Of a DNA stretch of 58,937 nt, positions 40,552 through 49,667 are shown one piece after another. Source of the stretch: Candidatus Dadabacteria bacterium. Lineage in GTDB: Bacteria > Desulfobacterota_D > UBA1144 > Nemesobacterales > JADFKM01. Numbering within the stretch: the first letter of the stretch is position 1; each line of letters starts with the position of its first letter. The stretch covers positions 1-58,937 of the forward strand of contig JADFKM010000005.1 of NCBI GenBank assembly GCA_022564935.1, read 5' to 3'. Below the pieces are notes generated by a model that worked only from the letters and a program-made list of their open reading frames with translations, searched no databases and was not told the DNA's origin. The position numbers and the translations under genes were made by a program.

Positions 40552-42021
40552 TTAATCGCCTTTGCTTGCGGAGCGCGCAGAATTTAAGTCTCCGATACCG
40601 AGCTCATCTATTTTCTTTGAGAGCGTATTCCTATTGATTCCGAGCACTGACGCCGCCTTTTTCTTATTTCCGCTCGTCATTCTAAGTGCGGTTTCGATGA
40701 GGGGTTTTTCAACCTGTTTCATTATTATTTCAAAAATACCATGCTCAGAGTCTGATTCTACGGACTCCATTACCCCGGGAAGAACCTGATTTAACAGCTC
40801 GTCAAGCGATTGGGGCTGATTTTGTGTTGTCATGCCTAAATAAGGGGCCGCTTCCAGCAGTATGTCCTTTGTTATTATCGAATCGGAGGTGAGCACAAGT
40901 ACGCGTTTCAAGGTATTTTCAAGCTCCCTGACGTTTCCCGGCCAGTCGTAGTCGAACATCAGCTGTTTTGCTTCATTAGATACTGTCCTCTCCTCTTCAC
41001 CAAGTTCTTGAATATACTTAGCTATGAAGTGCTCAATTAGAACAGGAATGTCTTCTCGTCTTTCTCTCAGCGGGGGAATGTAGATAGAGATTGTACTTAA
41101 CCTGTAATAAAGGTCTTTTCTTAATCTACACTCATCCACCTCTTTTGGGAGATATTTGTTGGTGGATGCAATAAGCCTTATATCGACTTCAATGGGATTC
41201 TCTGCGCCGAGACGGTAGAAGCTTTTTTCTTCAAGCACCCTTAGGAGCTTTGCCTGAAGATCTATGGGCATTTCACCAATCTCGTCTAAGTGCAGGGTTC
41301 CAAGGTGGGCCTCTTCGAACCTGCCCTGTTTCCTCGTAGTAGCCCCGGTGAATGCTCCCTTTTCATACCCGAACAGCTCGCTTTCTATTAAATCTCTAGG
41401 TATAGCGGTGATGTTTACGGACACGAGTTTATGATTTTTCCTTTTACTGTTGTAGTGAATTGCCCTTGTAACCAGCTCCTTTCCGGTACCGCTCTCGCCC
41501 GATATAAGAACCGAATATTCATTTTCTGCAATGCGTCCTATGGATTTGTATATCTTTAACATTTCGGGGGAGCTGCCAATCAGGTCCTGTGTGAGCTCAA
41601 AGCCGGCGGACTCATTAAGCTCACCACGGAGTATTTTCAGCTTTTTGGAGTTTTCATAGCTTGATATCGCTCGCTGTGAGGTGATTGCAATTTCGTCCAG
41701 ATCGAATGGTTTTGCAATATAGTCATAGGCTCCCAGTTTCATGGCTTCAATGGCGTTCTTCATGGTGTTTTGAGCCGTTATAATGATTACAGGGGTTTGT
41801 ACCTCGGCGGTCCTCAACTCTTCAAACACCTCAAGTCCGCCCATATCGGGAAGTTTTAGATCGAGAATAATGAGCGAGAGGGATCTGTCGGTTCCCTTTT
41901 TAAGAGCCTCATTTCCGCTTGAGGCGTATTCTATGGAGTAACCTGCTTTTTCCATATGCCGGCCGATTACCCAGCGAATGCTCTCTTCGTCGTCTACTAC
42001 AAGTATTTTTTTATTCACCAT
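40552..42021 (-). CDS. ntrC: Nitrogen regulation response regulator NtrC
   Basis: Receiver + AAA+ (GAFTGA) + Fis HTH; paired with the adjacent ntrB. Confidence 0.88.
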   Translation of the reverse strand: MVNKKILVVDDEESIRWVIGRHMEKAGYSIEYASSGNEALKKGTDRSLSLIILDLKLPDMGGLEVFEELRTAEVQTPVIIITAQNTMKNAIEAMKLGAYDYIAKPFDLDEIAITSQRAISSYENSKKLKILRGELNESAGFELTQDLIGSSPEMLKIYKSIGRIAENEYSVLISGESGTGKELVTRAIHYNSKRKNHKLVSVNITAIPRDLIESELFGYEKGAFTGATTRKQGRFEEAHLGTLHLDEIGEMPIDLQAKLLRVLEEKSFYRLGAENPIEVDIRLIASTNKYLPKEVDECRLRKDLYYRLSTISIYIPPLRERREDIPVLIEHFIAKYIQELGEEERTVSNEAKQLMFDYDWPGNVRELENTLKRVLVLTSDSIITKDILLEAAPYLGMTTQNQPQSLDELLNQVLPGVMESVESDSEHGIFEIIMKQVEKPLIETALRMTSGNKKKAASVLGINRNTLSKKIDELGIGDLNSARSASKGD

Positions 42022-42074
42022 ATATATTTGTACGGCGTGTTGTTAGATTTTAACCGTTCATTATAAATAAACGG

Positions 42075-43145
42075 CTACTTTGTATTTTCAAATACCGGCA
42101 TATAAACTTTGAAAGTCGTTCCGATCCCGGGTTCGCTCTCAACTATAATAGCCCCCTCGTGTTTGGAGATAATTTGATAGGCCGAGAACAGTCCTAGTCC
42201 GGTCCCGTTTGATTTTGTGCTGTAAAAGGGCTCATAGATCTTTGAGAGGAGCTTGCTAGGTATGCCGATGCCGTTATCTTTTATTTCGATCGATATAGAG
42301 TTTTTTCCGTTCAGCTTATAATCGCTTACCCACCTGGTGGTTATCTCCACCTTTCCTTTGCCGTTTACAGCGTGAATGGAGTTTTGGATTAAATTTAAAA
42401 ATACCTGCTTTAAAGAGTCCCTATCTGCGTGTATTGGAGGAAGTGTTACATCAAAGTTTAGCACGAATTCTATATGCTCGTTTTCAGCTGAGCGGGATTC
42501 AAGGTACTCAATCTCTCTTATAAACTCATGAACATCTACCTTATCGAATTTCTCCACCGAGAAAGGCTCAAGGTTTTTAAGCGAATTCAAAAGGGATACG
42601 AGCCTGTCGGTTTCTTTCATTATAATCGTCGCGCAGTCAGAAGTGTTTATACTGTCATCTTCAACTGAGAGCATTTGCGCGGCGCCCCTGATTCCGCTAA
42701 GGGGGTTTTTGAGTTCATGTGCCAGTCCCCAAATAAGCTCCGGGAGTGCGGAGGTCTGAGATTTCTGTAGGTTCTTTTCCGCTAAGAACTTGATGGCCTG
42801 GTAATCCTTAATCTGCAGTACAGCCCCTATAGGGACGCCGGCGGAGGAAAATATCGGACCTGCAATAGGCTGGATGGAAAACTTGGCTCCGCCTTTAAAG
42901 ACAGGGCTCATAACGTCGCCGAATAGGGTGCGCTCCTCCCTCATGGCTTTGATAACCAACTCTTCAATTTCTTCGGGAATAATTTCTCGCGAAGGCCTGC
43001 CTATGGCTTTTGTCCTCGAGGTCATGAACATCGTTTCAGCTGGATCGTTGAGGTTTAGAATGAAAAGGTCTTTATCAAAAACCACTATTGCGTCGGGCAG
43101 CGAGTCGAATATCTTTTCAAGGGTGATTTCGCCGTTTTTTACCAT
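42075..43145 (-). CDS. ntrB: Nitrogen regulation sensor kinase NtrB
   Basis: PAS domain, IWGLAHELKNPLSGIRGAAQML HisKA motif typical of NtrB, HATPase; no TM segments. Confidence 0.88.
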   Translation of the reverse strand: MVKNGEITLEKIFDSLPDAIVVFDKDLFILNLNDPAETMFMTSRTKAIGRPSREIIPEEIEELVIKAMREERTLFGDVMSPVFKGGAKFSIQPIAGPIFSSAGVPIGAVLQIKDYQAIKFLAEKNLQKSQTSALPELIWGLAHELKNPLSGIRGAAQMLSVEDDSINTSDCATIIMKETDRLVSLLNSLKNLEPFSVEKFDKVDVHEFIREIEYLESRSAENEHIEFVLNFDVTLPPIHADRDSLKQVFLNLIQNSIHAVNGKGKVEITTRWVSDYKLNGKNSISIEIKDNGIGIPSKLLSKIYEPFYSTKSNGTGLGLFSAYQIISKHEGAIIVESEPGIGTTFKVYMPVFENTK

Positions 43146-43434
43146 GACACTATTATACTTAAATATGAGATAAAGATATTCAAGTTAGTAATAGCTAATA
43201 TCCATCGTGTAAATAACTTTTTTAACATACCGGCGTTAAGTTTATAGAAACCGTATTAAAATCCTTCTTCACATAAATAAGCTGTGCCTTGGAATTAGAT
43301 TTTCTAATTTTTTAAATTAATATTTCGTAATAGTACATTGTTATCATTCAAAAAATAATTTTCAGCCAAGTATTGACTTAAGACAAAAACGAACATTATA
43401 ATTTCGGTAAATTTAATAAATGTAGGCATACATC

Positions 43435-43566
43435 ATGAGTGCAGATTCAATCGTGGATAGATGTATGAAGGAAATACCTAAGTGTGTAGCTGCCGGAGTG
43501 GTAGATATGGAGACCGGCATAGGGGTGTCAATCTTCATTTACAGAATACCAACCTTAACCACCTGA
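43435..43566 (+). pseudogene. Truncated remnant of a roadblock/LC7-like small protein
   Basis: Manual translation MSADSIVDRCMKEIPKCVAAGVVDMETGIGVSIFIYRIPTLTT*; the N-terminus resembles small 'CVAAGxVDxxTGMLL' proteins and is then disrupted. Confidence 0.4.
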
Positions 43567-43642
43567 TTTGGCATTAGAGCAGCTCCTCAGAAAAAAACCG
43601 TTATTAGGGCTAACTATTTGTCAGATGACGCATTAAAAACTC

Positions 43643-44950
43643 TCAAACGTCAACGATCCTTAGAAATACGTTTTTGCCCTTACTAATTTCCAGCTTTTCT
43701 ATTTCCGCTAAAGCTGCTAGCAGATTTTTCTCGACGATATCGTGAGTCATTATCACCACCGGCACATCGCCTCCGCCATGGTGTCTGCCCTTCTGGATGA
43801 CGGATTCGATACCGACATGGTTCTTCCCCAGTATGTTCGCGACTCTGCCAAGCTCACCCGGAGTGTCTTCGAGCTGGAATCTCACGTAGAACCTGGAAAC
43901 TAAATCTCCAGGGTCAAGCAATGTCGTCTTTGAGGTCGGGGTGTCTTGAAAAAATTTAGGGATTGATGAGTGGGTTTTGTTATGATGGATATTTTTTGCT
44001 ATCTGAACGTCATCACTTACCACTGCGCTTGCAGTAGGCATCATGCCCGCTCCGAGGCCGTAGAGCATGGTTGGGCCCACGACATCTCCCTCGATGTGTA
44101 TGGCGTTAAACGCGCCTGATACGTCCGCGAGGGGGGTGGCTTTTTTTATCAGGGCCGGGTGAACGCCGATTTCAATACCCTCCTCCACGGCTTTTGCGAT
44201 GGACAGGAGCTTTATTGCGTATCCGAATTCATCCGCGAACGATATATCGAGCGGAGTTATGTGACGAATCCCTTCGACGGGGATGGTGTCGAATTCGAGG
44301 AAGACCCCGAACGAGAGCATAGCAAGGATGGAAATTTTGTGTGCGGCATCTATACCGTCGATATCGAATGTCGGGTCTGCTTCTGCATAGCCCTGCTCTT
44401 GTGCCTGTTTCAGTACTTCGGCAAAGTCACTTCCATCTTGAGTCATTTTGGAAAGTATATAGTTTGTGGTGCCGTTCAGAATTCCATATATTGATTTAAT
44501 GTGGTTTGCCACGTAGCCCTCGCGCACTACCCTTATAACGGGGATTCCACCGCCGACGCTGGCCTCAAAGCCCACATCAACGCCTTTTTCAGAGGCAGCG
44601 GTGAATATTTCTTTTCCATGGTGAGCGAGAAGGGCTTTATTAGCCGTAACCACGTGTTTGTTGTTCTTTATTGATTCGATGATGAAGTCTTTGGCAACGG
44701 TAGTGCCTCCTATCAGCTCGATAATGATATGTATAGAGTCGTCATGAATAAGCTCCGCTGCGTCGGTAGTGAATTGCGATCTTGGGATTTCAACCGGCCT
44801 CTTTCTATCGGGGTCGATATCGGCGATTTTCTTGATCGCTAATTCCGCGCCGAGTCTTTTTTCGATTATCTGCTTATTTTCGGTGAGGACTTTATATACG
44901 CCGCATCCCACTGTGCCTGCTCCAATTAAGCCTATGTTAATAACGCCCAT
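43643..44950 (-). CDS. hom: Homoserine dehydrogenase
   Basis: GLIGAGTVGCGVYKVL, GILNGTTNYILSKM, C-terminal ACT domain. Confidence 0.95.
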   Translation of the reverse strand: MGVINIGLIGAGTVGCGVYKVLTENKQIIEKRLGAELAIKKIADIDPDRKRPVEIPRSQFTTDAAELIHDDSIHIIIELIGGTTVAKDFIIESIKNNKHVVTANKALLAHHGKEIFTAASEKGVDVGFEASVGGGIPVIRVVREGYVANHIKSIYGILNGTTNYILSKMTQDGSDFAEVLKQAQEQGYAEADPTFDIDGIDAAHKISILAMLSFGVFLEFDTIPVEGIRHITPLDISFADEFGYAIKLLSIAKAVEEGIEIGVHPALIKKATPLADVSGAFNAIHIEGDVVGPTMLYGLGAGMMPTASAVVSDDVQIAKNIHHNKTHSSIPKFFQDTPTSKTTLLDPGDLVSRFYVRFQLEDTPGELGRVANILGKNHVGIESVIQKGRHHGGGDVPVVIMTHDIVEKNLLAALAEIEKLEISKGKNVFLRIVDV

Positions 44951-45031
44951 TAAACATTTCTCCTTAAATGACTATCAAACGTAAAATATCTTGAACACGC
45001 CAGGTTGTGTATTCTAACAAATTCAGTGCAA

Positions 45032-45060
45032 TTGACAATAAATTATACTAGGCTAATTTA
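45032..45060 (+). promoter_or_regulatory. Putative promoter of tRNA-Ala
   Basis: TTGACA at 45032-45037 with an AT-rich -10-like region (AATTTA) after 17 nt, 30 nt upstream of the tRNA. Confidence 0.4.
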
Positions 45061-45090
45061 TATGAAATTATTTAGCGGGACTCTGATTGT

Positions 45091-45166
45091 GGGGCCGTAG
45101 CTCAGATGGGAGAGCGCCTGAATGGCATTCAGGAGGTCGAGGGTTCGAGCCCCTTCGGCTCCACCA
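45091..45166 (+). tRNA. tRNA-Ala (anticodon GGC), CCA encoded
   Basis: Cloverleaf: GGGGCCG acceptor, D-arm GCTC..GAGC, anticodon stem CCTGA-ATGGCAT-TCAGG, T-arm GAGGG-TTCGAGC-CCCTT, CGGCTCC, ACCA. Confidence 0.95.
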
Positions 45167-45266
45167 ATGATTTCAAGGGGTTACGTAACACCTACTTTAA
45201 ACTGAATTTTCATTGTTACAGTTATTGCTACAGTAAAGGGTGAAATTTCTCACTATCAGGCAGTCC

Positions 45267-45320
45267 TAACACCCTGCAAATACGAAAAAAACCGGAGCAC
45301 TTTTCGGAGAGCGCCCCGGT
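45267..45320 (-). terminator. Rho-independent terminator after the longer secreted paralogue (copy A of a 54-bp repeat)
   Basis: Minus strand ACCGGGGCGC-TCTCCGAAAA-GTGCTCCGGT-TTTTTTCG; 52/54 identical to 48217-48270. Confidence 0.75.
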
Positions 45321-45380
45321 TTAATATCAATTAAGGAGGAAGAATAATCTAACTCGTTAATCTCATGCTTATATTCAGTC

Positions 45381-46853
45381 TCAGTCCTCGTCCCTCCTGC
45401 GAATAACAGCCCGCAGGCCTATGCCGAGAAGCGGAATCAATACTACGAGCGCGTTAGCCGCCGCTGTGCCTGCTGTTGCCGTTGAGGCTATGGCGCATCC
45501 GCCGCCGCCGCCCCCCGGGTCGGCTATGCAAATTCCTAGCGCGCATACCTGGCCCTCGGCGCAATCGGTATCAACGGTACACTCGGGCGGCGCCTCAACA
45601 CAAGCTCCCGCCTCGCATACCTCGCCCTCTGCGCAGTCTGCATCAACGGTACACTCAGGCGCCGGAACACAAGTTCCTGCCTCGCATACCTCGCCCTCTG
45701 CGCAATCTGCATCAACGGTACACTCGGGGAGAGGCGCAACGGGGGTCGTCGGCCCTTCGGCGTACATCCATGTGGCAAATCCATACTCCTCATTGTCGTC
45801 ATCGTCATCATGTGCAAGAAAGGCCACTAAACCAATCTCGTTCTCGAGGCCCTCAAGCCCCCCGATTGCCATCTTGACCCAGCCGTCAGAAGTGCTATTG
45901 CCTGGGCAAAGGTCCTGGACAGCCAGAAGCTGATTAATCTGCTCAAATTCATTGTTCAACCCAATATTAAAGAAACAGTTCTGAGGTATTGTCGAACACG
46001 ATACGGGTTGCTCGTCCTCGTCGAAAATAAGCGGCGTCCATGTGGCGTCTGCGGGCTCGGCGACGTAGCCGAAAACCCCCTCGTAGTTGTCTCTGAACAC
46101 TATGCTGACTATGTCTATTCTGTCCAAAAACTCGTCATTTCCGATGTTGGCAGTGGTGTTGAAATTAAACTTCAATATCTCAGGCTGTATAAGAACGTAG
46201 CCGTTCGATACCCCGTCGAGTATGGTGCCGTCGGGAACCACATTGCCAGTGGAGAAACTCACCGCGTCCCTTCCCATGGCATTCAAGCCAAACCCGTATT
46301 CATCGTTGCCGTCGGCGAGTATATACGAGGTGCCCATCATGTGCTGGTGGGCTATGGCGTTGCGTGTGCTGGGGCCGTCAATAGGGGTTATAACAACAAA
46401 CCCCTTGGTGTCGGTGAAGTCGGCGACAACCGCTGTGTTGTTCAACGGGTCGTTTCTAGTCAAGGGGTTATCAAAATCGTAGAAATGTGCGTCGTTTGGT
46501 GTGAAGAAGTCGTTGAAATTGGTCTCCGCACAGATCACTGATGCACCCGGTTGACAAATGCCGCTGCTGAAATCAGTACAGAAGCTCCTAAACACCTGCA
46601 CGTGAACGTTAACGGGGGTGTCGTTGCTTGTATTTACTACCATTATAAAAGTGTCCAGGTCACCTAGAGCGGCGTTGGAGGTCTCATCGGAGTCGTACCA
46701 CAGTATAAGCTGGCTCGACAGTTGCTCCGTCTTACCCGAAGGAACCACCCGGGGCTCCACCGGCTGTGAAATTGCGGAGGGTGCTATAAGCCCCGCCAGC
46801 ATTATTACCGCCAGCCCTCCTAAGAATTTGTCTATAAGTTTAACTTTCATCAT
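45381..46853 (-). CDS. Secreted protein with Cys-rich CTxDxDCAxGxVC repeats and a C-terminal sorting-like signal
   Basis: Signal peptide; globular region paralogous to 46906..47961; three CTVDADCAEGEVCEAGTC repeats; C-terminus GGGGGGCAIASTATAGTAAANALVVLIPLLGIGLRAVIRRRDED (Gly-Cys, TM, Arg-rich). Confidence 0.75.
   Translation of the reverse strand: MMKVKLIDKFLGGLAVIMLAGLIAPSAISQPVEPRVVPSGKTEQLSSQLILWYDSDETSNAALGDLDTFIMVVNTSNDTPVNVHVQVFRSFCTDFSSGICQPGASVICAETNFNDFFTPNDAHFYDFDNPLTRNDPLNNTAVVADFTDTKGFVVITPIDGPSTRNAIAHQHMMGTSYILADGNDEYGFGLNAMGRDAVSFSTGNVVPDGTILDGVSNGYVLIQPEILKFNFNTTANIGNDEFLDRIDIVSIVFRDNYEGVFGYVAEPADATWTPLIFDEDEQPVSCSTIPQNCFFNIGLNNEFEQINQLLAVQDLCPGNSTSDGWVKMAIGGLEGLENEIGLVAFLAHDDDDDNEEYGFATWMYAEGPTTPVAPLPECTVDADCAEGEVCEAGTCVPAPECTVDADCAEGEVCEAGACVEAPPECTVDTDCAEGQVCALGICIADPGGGGGGCAIASTATAGTAAANALVVLIPLLGIGLRAVIRRRDED
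45530..45737 (-). repeat. Three tandem repeats (69-72 bp units) encoding Cys-rich modules
   Basis: TCAACGGTACACTC recurs at 45571, 45643 and 45712; protein unit PECTVDADCAEGEVCEAGTCVPA. Confidence 0.9.
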
Positions 46854-46905
46854 TCTTTTCCTCCTTTTTCATTATTTGAAAATTCAATGGTTGATACAAA
46901 CCCTC

Positions 46906-47961
46906 TCAATCCCCATACATCCAGCTCGCCACACCCTCCTCGTCGCTGAGATCAGCCTGGAGCACGATAGCCATCTCGTTCTCAAGCCCTTCCAGCCCTC
47001 CAACGGCGATCTTCATAAATCCCCTGTTGATATTATTGTTGGGGCATATCGAAAAATCATCTACAGGGTTGAGAAGGTCGTTAATCGGATCAAGAAGGCT
47101 GTTCAGCCCGATGTTGAAGAAGCAGTCTTGCTCTACAGCGCCGCAGGAGATGGGGTTCTCCTCGTCGTCGAAAATAAGCGGAGTCCACGTGGCGTCGGCA
47201 GGCTCTGCGACGTAGCCGAAAACCCCCTCGTAGTTGTCCCTGAACGCTATGCTGATAAGGTCTGCAGTGTCTAACTCATCTTGATGATCGAATGTAAACA
47301 TAAGGAGCTTGGGCTGGATTAGCACGTAGCCGTTCGTAACGCCGTCGAGTATGGTGCCGTCGTCTTCCACAACTCCGGATGGAAAGCTCACGGCGTCCCT
47401 GCCCATCGAGCTCACACCGAAACCGAGTTCTTCGTCGTCATTGAATACAAAGGAGGTGCCGAACATGTGCTGGTGGGATATGGCTTTCCTCGTGCCGGGG
47501 CCGTCTATAGGCGTTACGACAACGAACCCTTTAGTGCCGTCAAAGTTGCCTACAACAAGAGGTGACACCAAAAAGGGATCGTTTGTCTTAACATTTTCCA
47601 TCACATAGACGTGTGTGTCGTTGGGTGTGAAGAAGTCGTTAAAATTGGTCTCGGAGCACAGAACAAGGTCGGCAGGAGCGCATGCGTTGTCTTTAAAATT
47701 GAGACAGGTGCTCGCAAATATCTGCACATGAACCCACACGGGGGTGTCCACGCTGGCGTTGGTCACCTGAATGAACGAATCGTTATCCTCATCGATTTCA
47801 TCCTCGTCGTACCACAGCACGAGCTGGCTCGACTGCTGCGTGGTCTTTCCCGTAGGCCTTATGTGGTTTGAGGCCTGCGAGATTGTCGGGTTATACATAA
47901 TCCCGAAAAGAAGAGCTGCCGCAATAGCTCCAAAAACTGTGTTGATCAATTTGGTTTTCAT
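46906..47961 (-). CDS. Secreted protein, paralogue of 45381..46853 lacking the repeats and C-terminal anchor
   Basis: Signal peptide; shared blocks SSQLVLWYDxDE, CxETNFNDFFTPND, GTKGFVVVTPIDGPxTRxAIxHQHMxGTS, FRDNYEGVFGYVAEPADATWTPLIFDxxExPxSC, IGLN. Confidence 0.75.
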   Translation of the reverse strand: MKTKLINTVFGAIAAALLFGIMYNPTISQASNHIRPTGKTTQQSSQLVLWYDEDEIDEDNDSFIQVTNASVDTPVWVHVQIFASTCLNFKDNACAPADLVLCSETNFNDFFTPNDTHVYVMENVKTNDPFLVSPLVVGNFDGTKGFVVVTPIDGPGTRKAISHQHMFGTSFVFNDDEELGFGVSSMGRDAVSFPSGVVEDDGTILDGVTNGYVLIQPKLLMFTFDHQDELDTADLISIAFRDNYEGVFGYVAEPADATWTPLIFDDEENPISCGAVEQDCFFNIGLNSLLDPINDLLNPVDDFSICPNNNINRGFMKIAVGGLEGLENEMAIVLQADLSDEEGVASWMYGD

Positions 47962-48216
47962 TGATCCATCCTCCTTATTTTGAAGTGTTTTTAATAGTTT
48001 TCGTTTAAATTCGCATCCTTTCCGCCGTGATAGCTGCGCAACCGATACTCGAGGCTACAAAAGTGCAGCCGCCAGGTCCCTTTTGCCTTCCGGTATGTTC
48101 CAAATTTGTCCCACTATGATAAAGAGGTGCTACCCGCCGCCTCCTTGCACCCTTATTCAATTAAAACACAGTTGAAAATTTATGTCAACTGGAAAATTCC
48201 CGCAATTAAGCCGCAA

Positions 48217-48270
48217 TAACACCCTGCAAATACGAAAAAAACCGAAGCGCTTTTCGGAGAGCGCCCCGGT
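48217..48270 (-). terminator. Orphan copy B of the 54-bp terminator repeat
   Basis: TAACACCCTGCAAATACGAAAAAAACCGAAGCGCTTTTCGGAGAGCGCCCCGGT on +; minus-strand hairpin + T-run, but no minus-strand gene lies between it and ychF. Confidence 0.7.
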
Positions 48271-48392
48271 CATTTTTCATATCAAAGTGGGGTGTTTGTT
48301 ATCTCATAAATAACTCATTCACGTTCTAAACTGATTTCCCTTTTGATCCTAACTTTTCGACAACCCTATAAGCTGATATTATTTAGTGCTAC

Positions 48393-49490
48393 ATGGGACT
48401 CAAATGCGGCATAGTGGGGCTTCCGAACGTCGGCAAATCCACTCTTTTCAACGCACTGACAAGCGGGGGAGCGGACACGGCCAACTTCCCGTTCTGCACG
48501 ATTGACCCGAATATCGGCACAGTGCCCGTTCAGGATGGAAGGCTGCAATCGATCGCGGATATCATCAAGCCCAAGAAGGTCATCCCTGTTTTTGTCGAGG
48601 TAGTGGACATTGCGGGGCTTGTAAAGGGGGCGTCAGAGGGAAAGGGCAGGGGGAACGCATTCCTATCACATATACGAGATGTAGACCTCATTTTACACGT
48701 TGTGAGGTGCTTTCATGACGACAATGTCGCCCATGTGGAGGAGGATATAAACCCTTTGAGGGACATCAGGACAATAGAGGACGAGCTAATCCTCAAAGAC
48801 CTTGAGACTATCGAAAAACGAGAGAGGCGTCTCTTGACTCAGTCAAAAAGTGGGGATAAAGACGTAAGAAGTGAGCTTCAAAAGGTGACGGGGTTGAGAG
48901 AGTTCATTGAGCGGGGAAACGCTGCGAGGAGTTACCGGGTCGCAGAAGATGACGCATACATGAGAGAGCTTTTCTTGCTTACTACGAAGCCGATGGTTTA
49001 TGTGTGCAACATCTCGGAGGATGACATACCGGACGGAGCCGGAAGCGAGATCGTGGATGCGGTAAGAGAATTCGCCAAAGAGCATGGGGCGCAACTGATC
49101 GTCGTTTGCACAAAATTGGAGGAAGAGCTTTCCGAGCTGGCCGAAGAAGACAGGGCTGTGTTTTTAAAGGAAATGGGGATAGAGGTCTCAGGTCTCGAAA
49201 GGCTGGTCGAGACCGCATACAGGGAGCTGGGGCTGGTAACTTATTTCACAACCGAGTCTTCGGAGCTTCGCGCATGGACGATAAAAAGCGGTACCAAGGC
49301 CCCGCAGGCCGCAGGCGTTATTCACACCGACTTCGAACGCGGGTTCATTAAGGCTGAGGTGATAAAGTGCGATGCTTTCTTTGCTCTGGGCTCGGAGACC
49401 GCCGCAAGGGAAGCCGGAAAAATGCGCTCTGAGGGAAAGGGCTACGTTGTGCAAGACGGGGACATAATCCTTTTCAGGTTCAATGTGTAG
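48393..49490 (+). CDS. ychF: Redox-regulated ATPase YchF (Obg family)
   Basis: MGLKCGIVGLPNVGKSTLFNALTSGGADTANFPFCTIDPNIG; TGS domain at the C-terminus. Confidence 0.95.
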   Translation: MGLKCGIVGLPNVGKSTLFNALTSGGADTANFPFCTIDPNIGTVPVQDGRLQSIADIIKPKKVIPVFVEVVDIAGLVKGASEGKGRGNAFLSHIRDVDLILHVVRCFHDDNVAHVEEDINPLRDIRTIEDELILKDLETIEKRERRLLTQSKSGDKDVRSELQKVTGLREFIERGNAARSYRVAEDDAYMRELFLLTTKPMVYVCNISEDDIPDGAGSEIVDAVREFAKEHGAQLIVVCTKLEEELSELAEEDRAVFLKEMGIEVSGLERLVETAYRELGLVTYFTTESSELRAWTIKSGTKAPQAAGVIHTDFERGFIKAEVIKCDAFFALGSETAAREAGKMRSEGKGYVVQDGDIILFRFNV

Positions 49491-49667
49491 GGCTCTAATC
49501 ACTTTAAGTTTTGGTGGACGCAGAGCAGCTTATTATTGACCTGGAACTAACATTCCAGATAATATTAGAAAAACAAAATTAAATGACTGACAATCTTTCG
49601 AGACGCTTTATCAATATAAGGGCTTAATTACCACACGGTTAAACGTTTATTTAAACAGGGGGTAAAT

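Noticed and set aside
45166-45260. Integrative element attachment site downstream of tRNA-Ala
   Set aside because: No integrase gene and no direct repeat of the tRNA 3' end found in the window; the GTTACGTAAC palindrome alone is insufficient.
45530-45737. CRISPR-like array
   Set aside because: The repeats are in frame inside a secreted protein gene and encode Cys-rich modules; units are contiguous without unique spacers.
48025-48100. GEMM/c-di-GMP-I riboswitch
   Set aside because: A GGCAAA-like stretch and G/C-rich stems suggested it, but the conserved GACGCAAAGCC and AGCCGGGTTGCC cores are not present on either strand; kept only as an unclassified structured leader.
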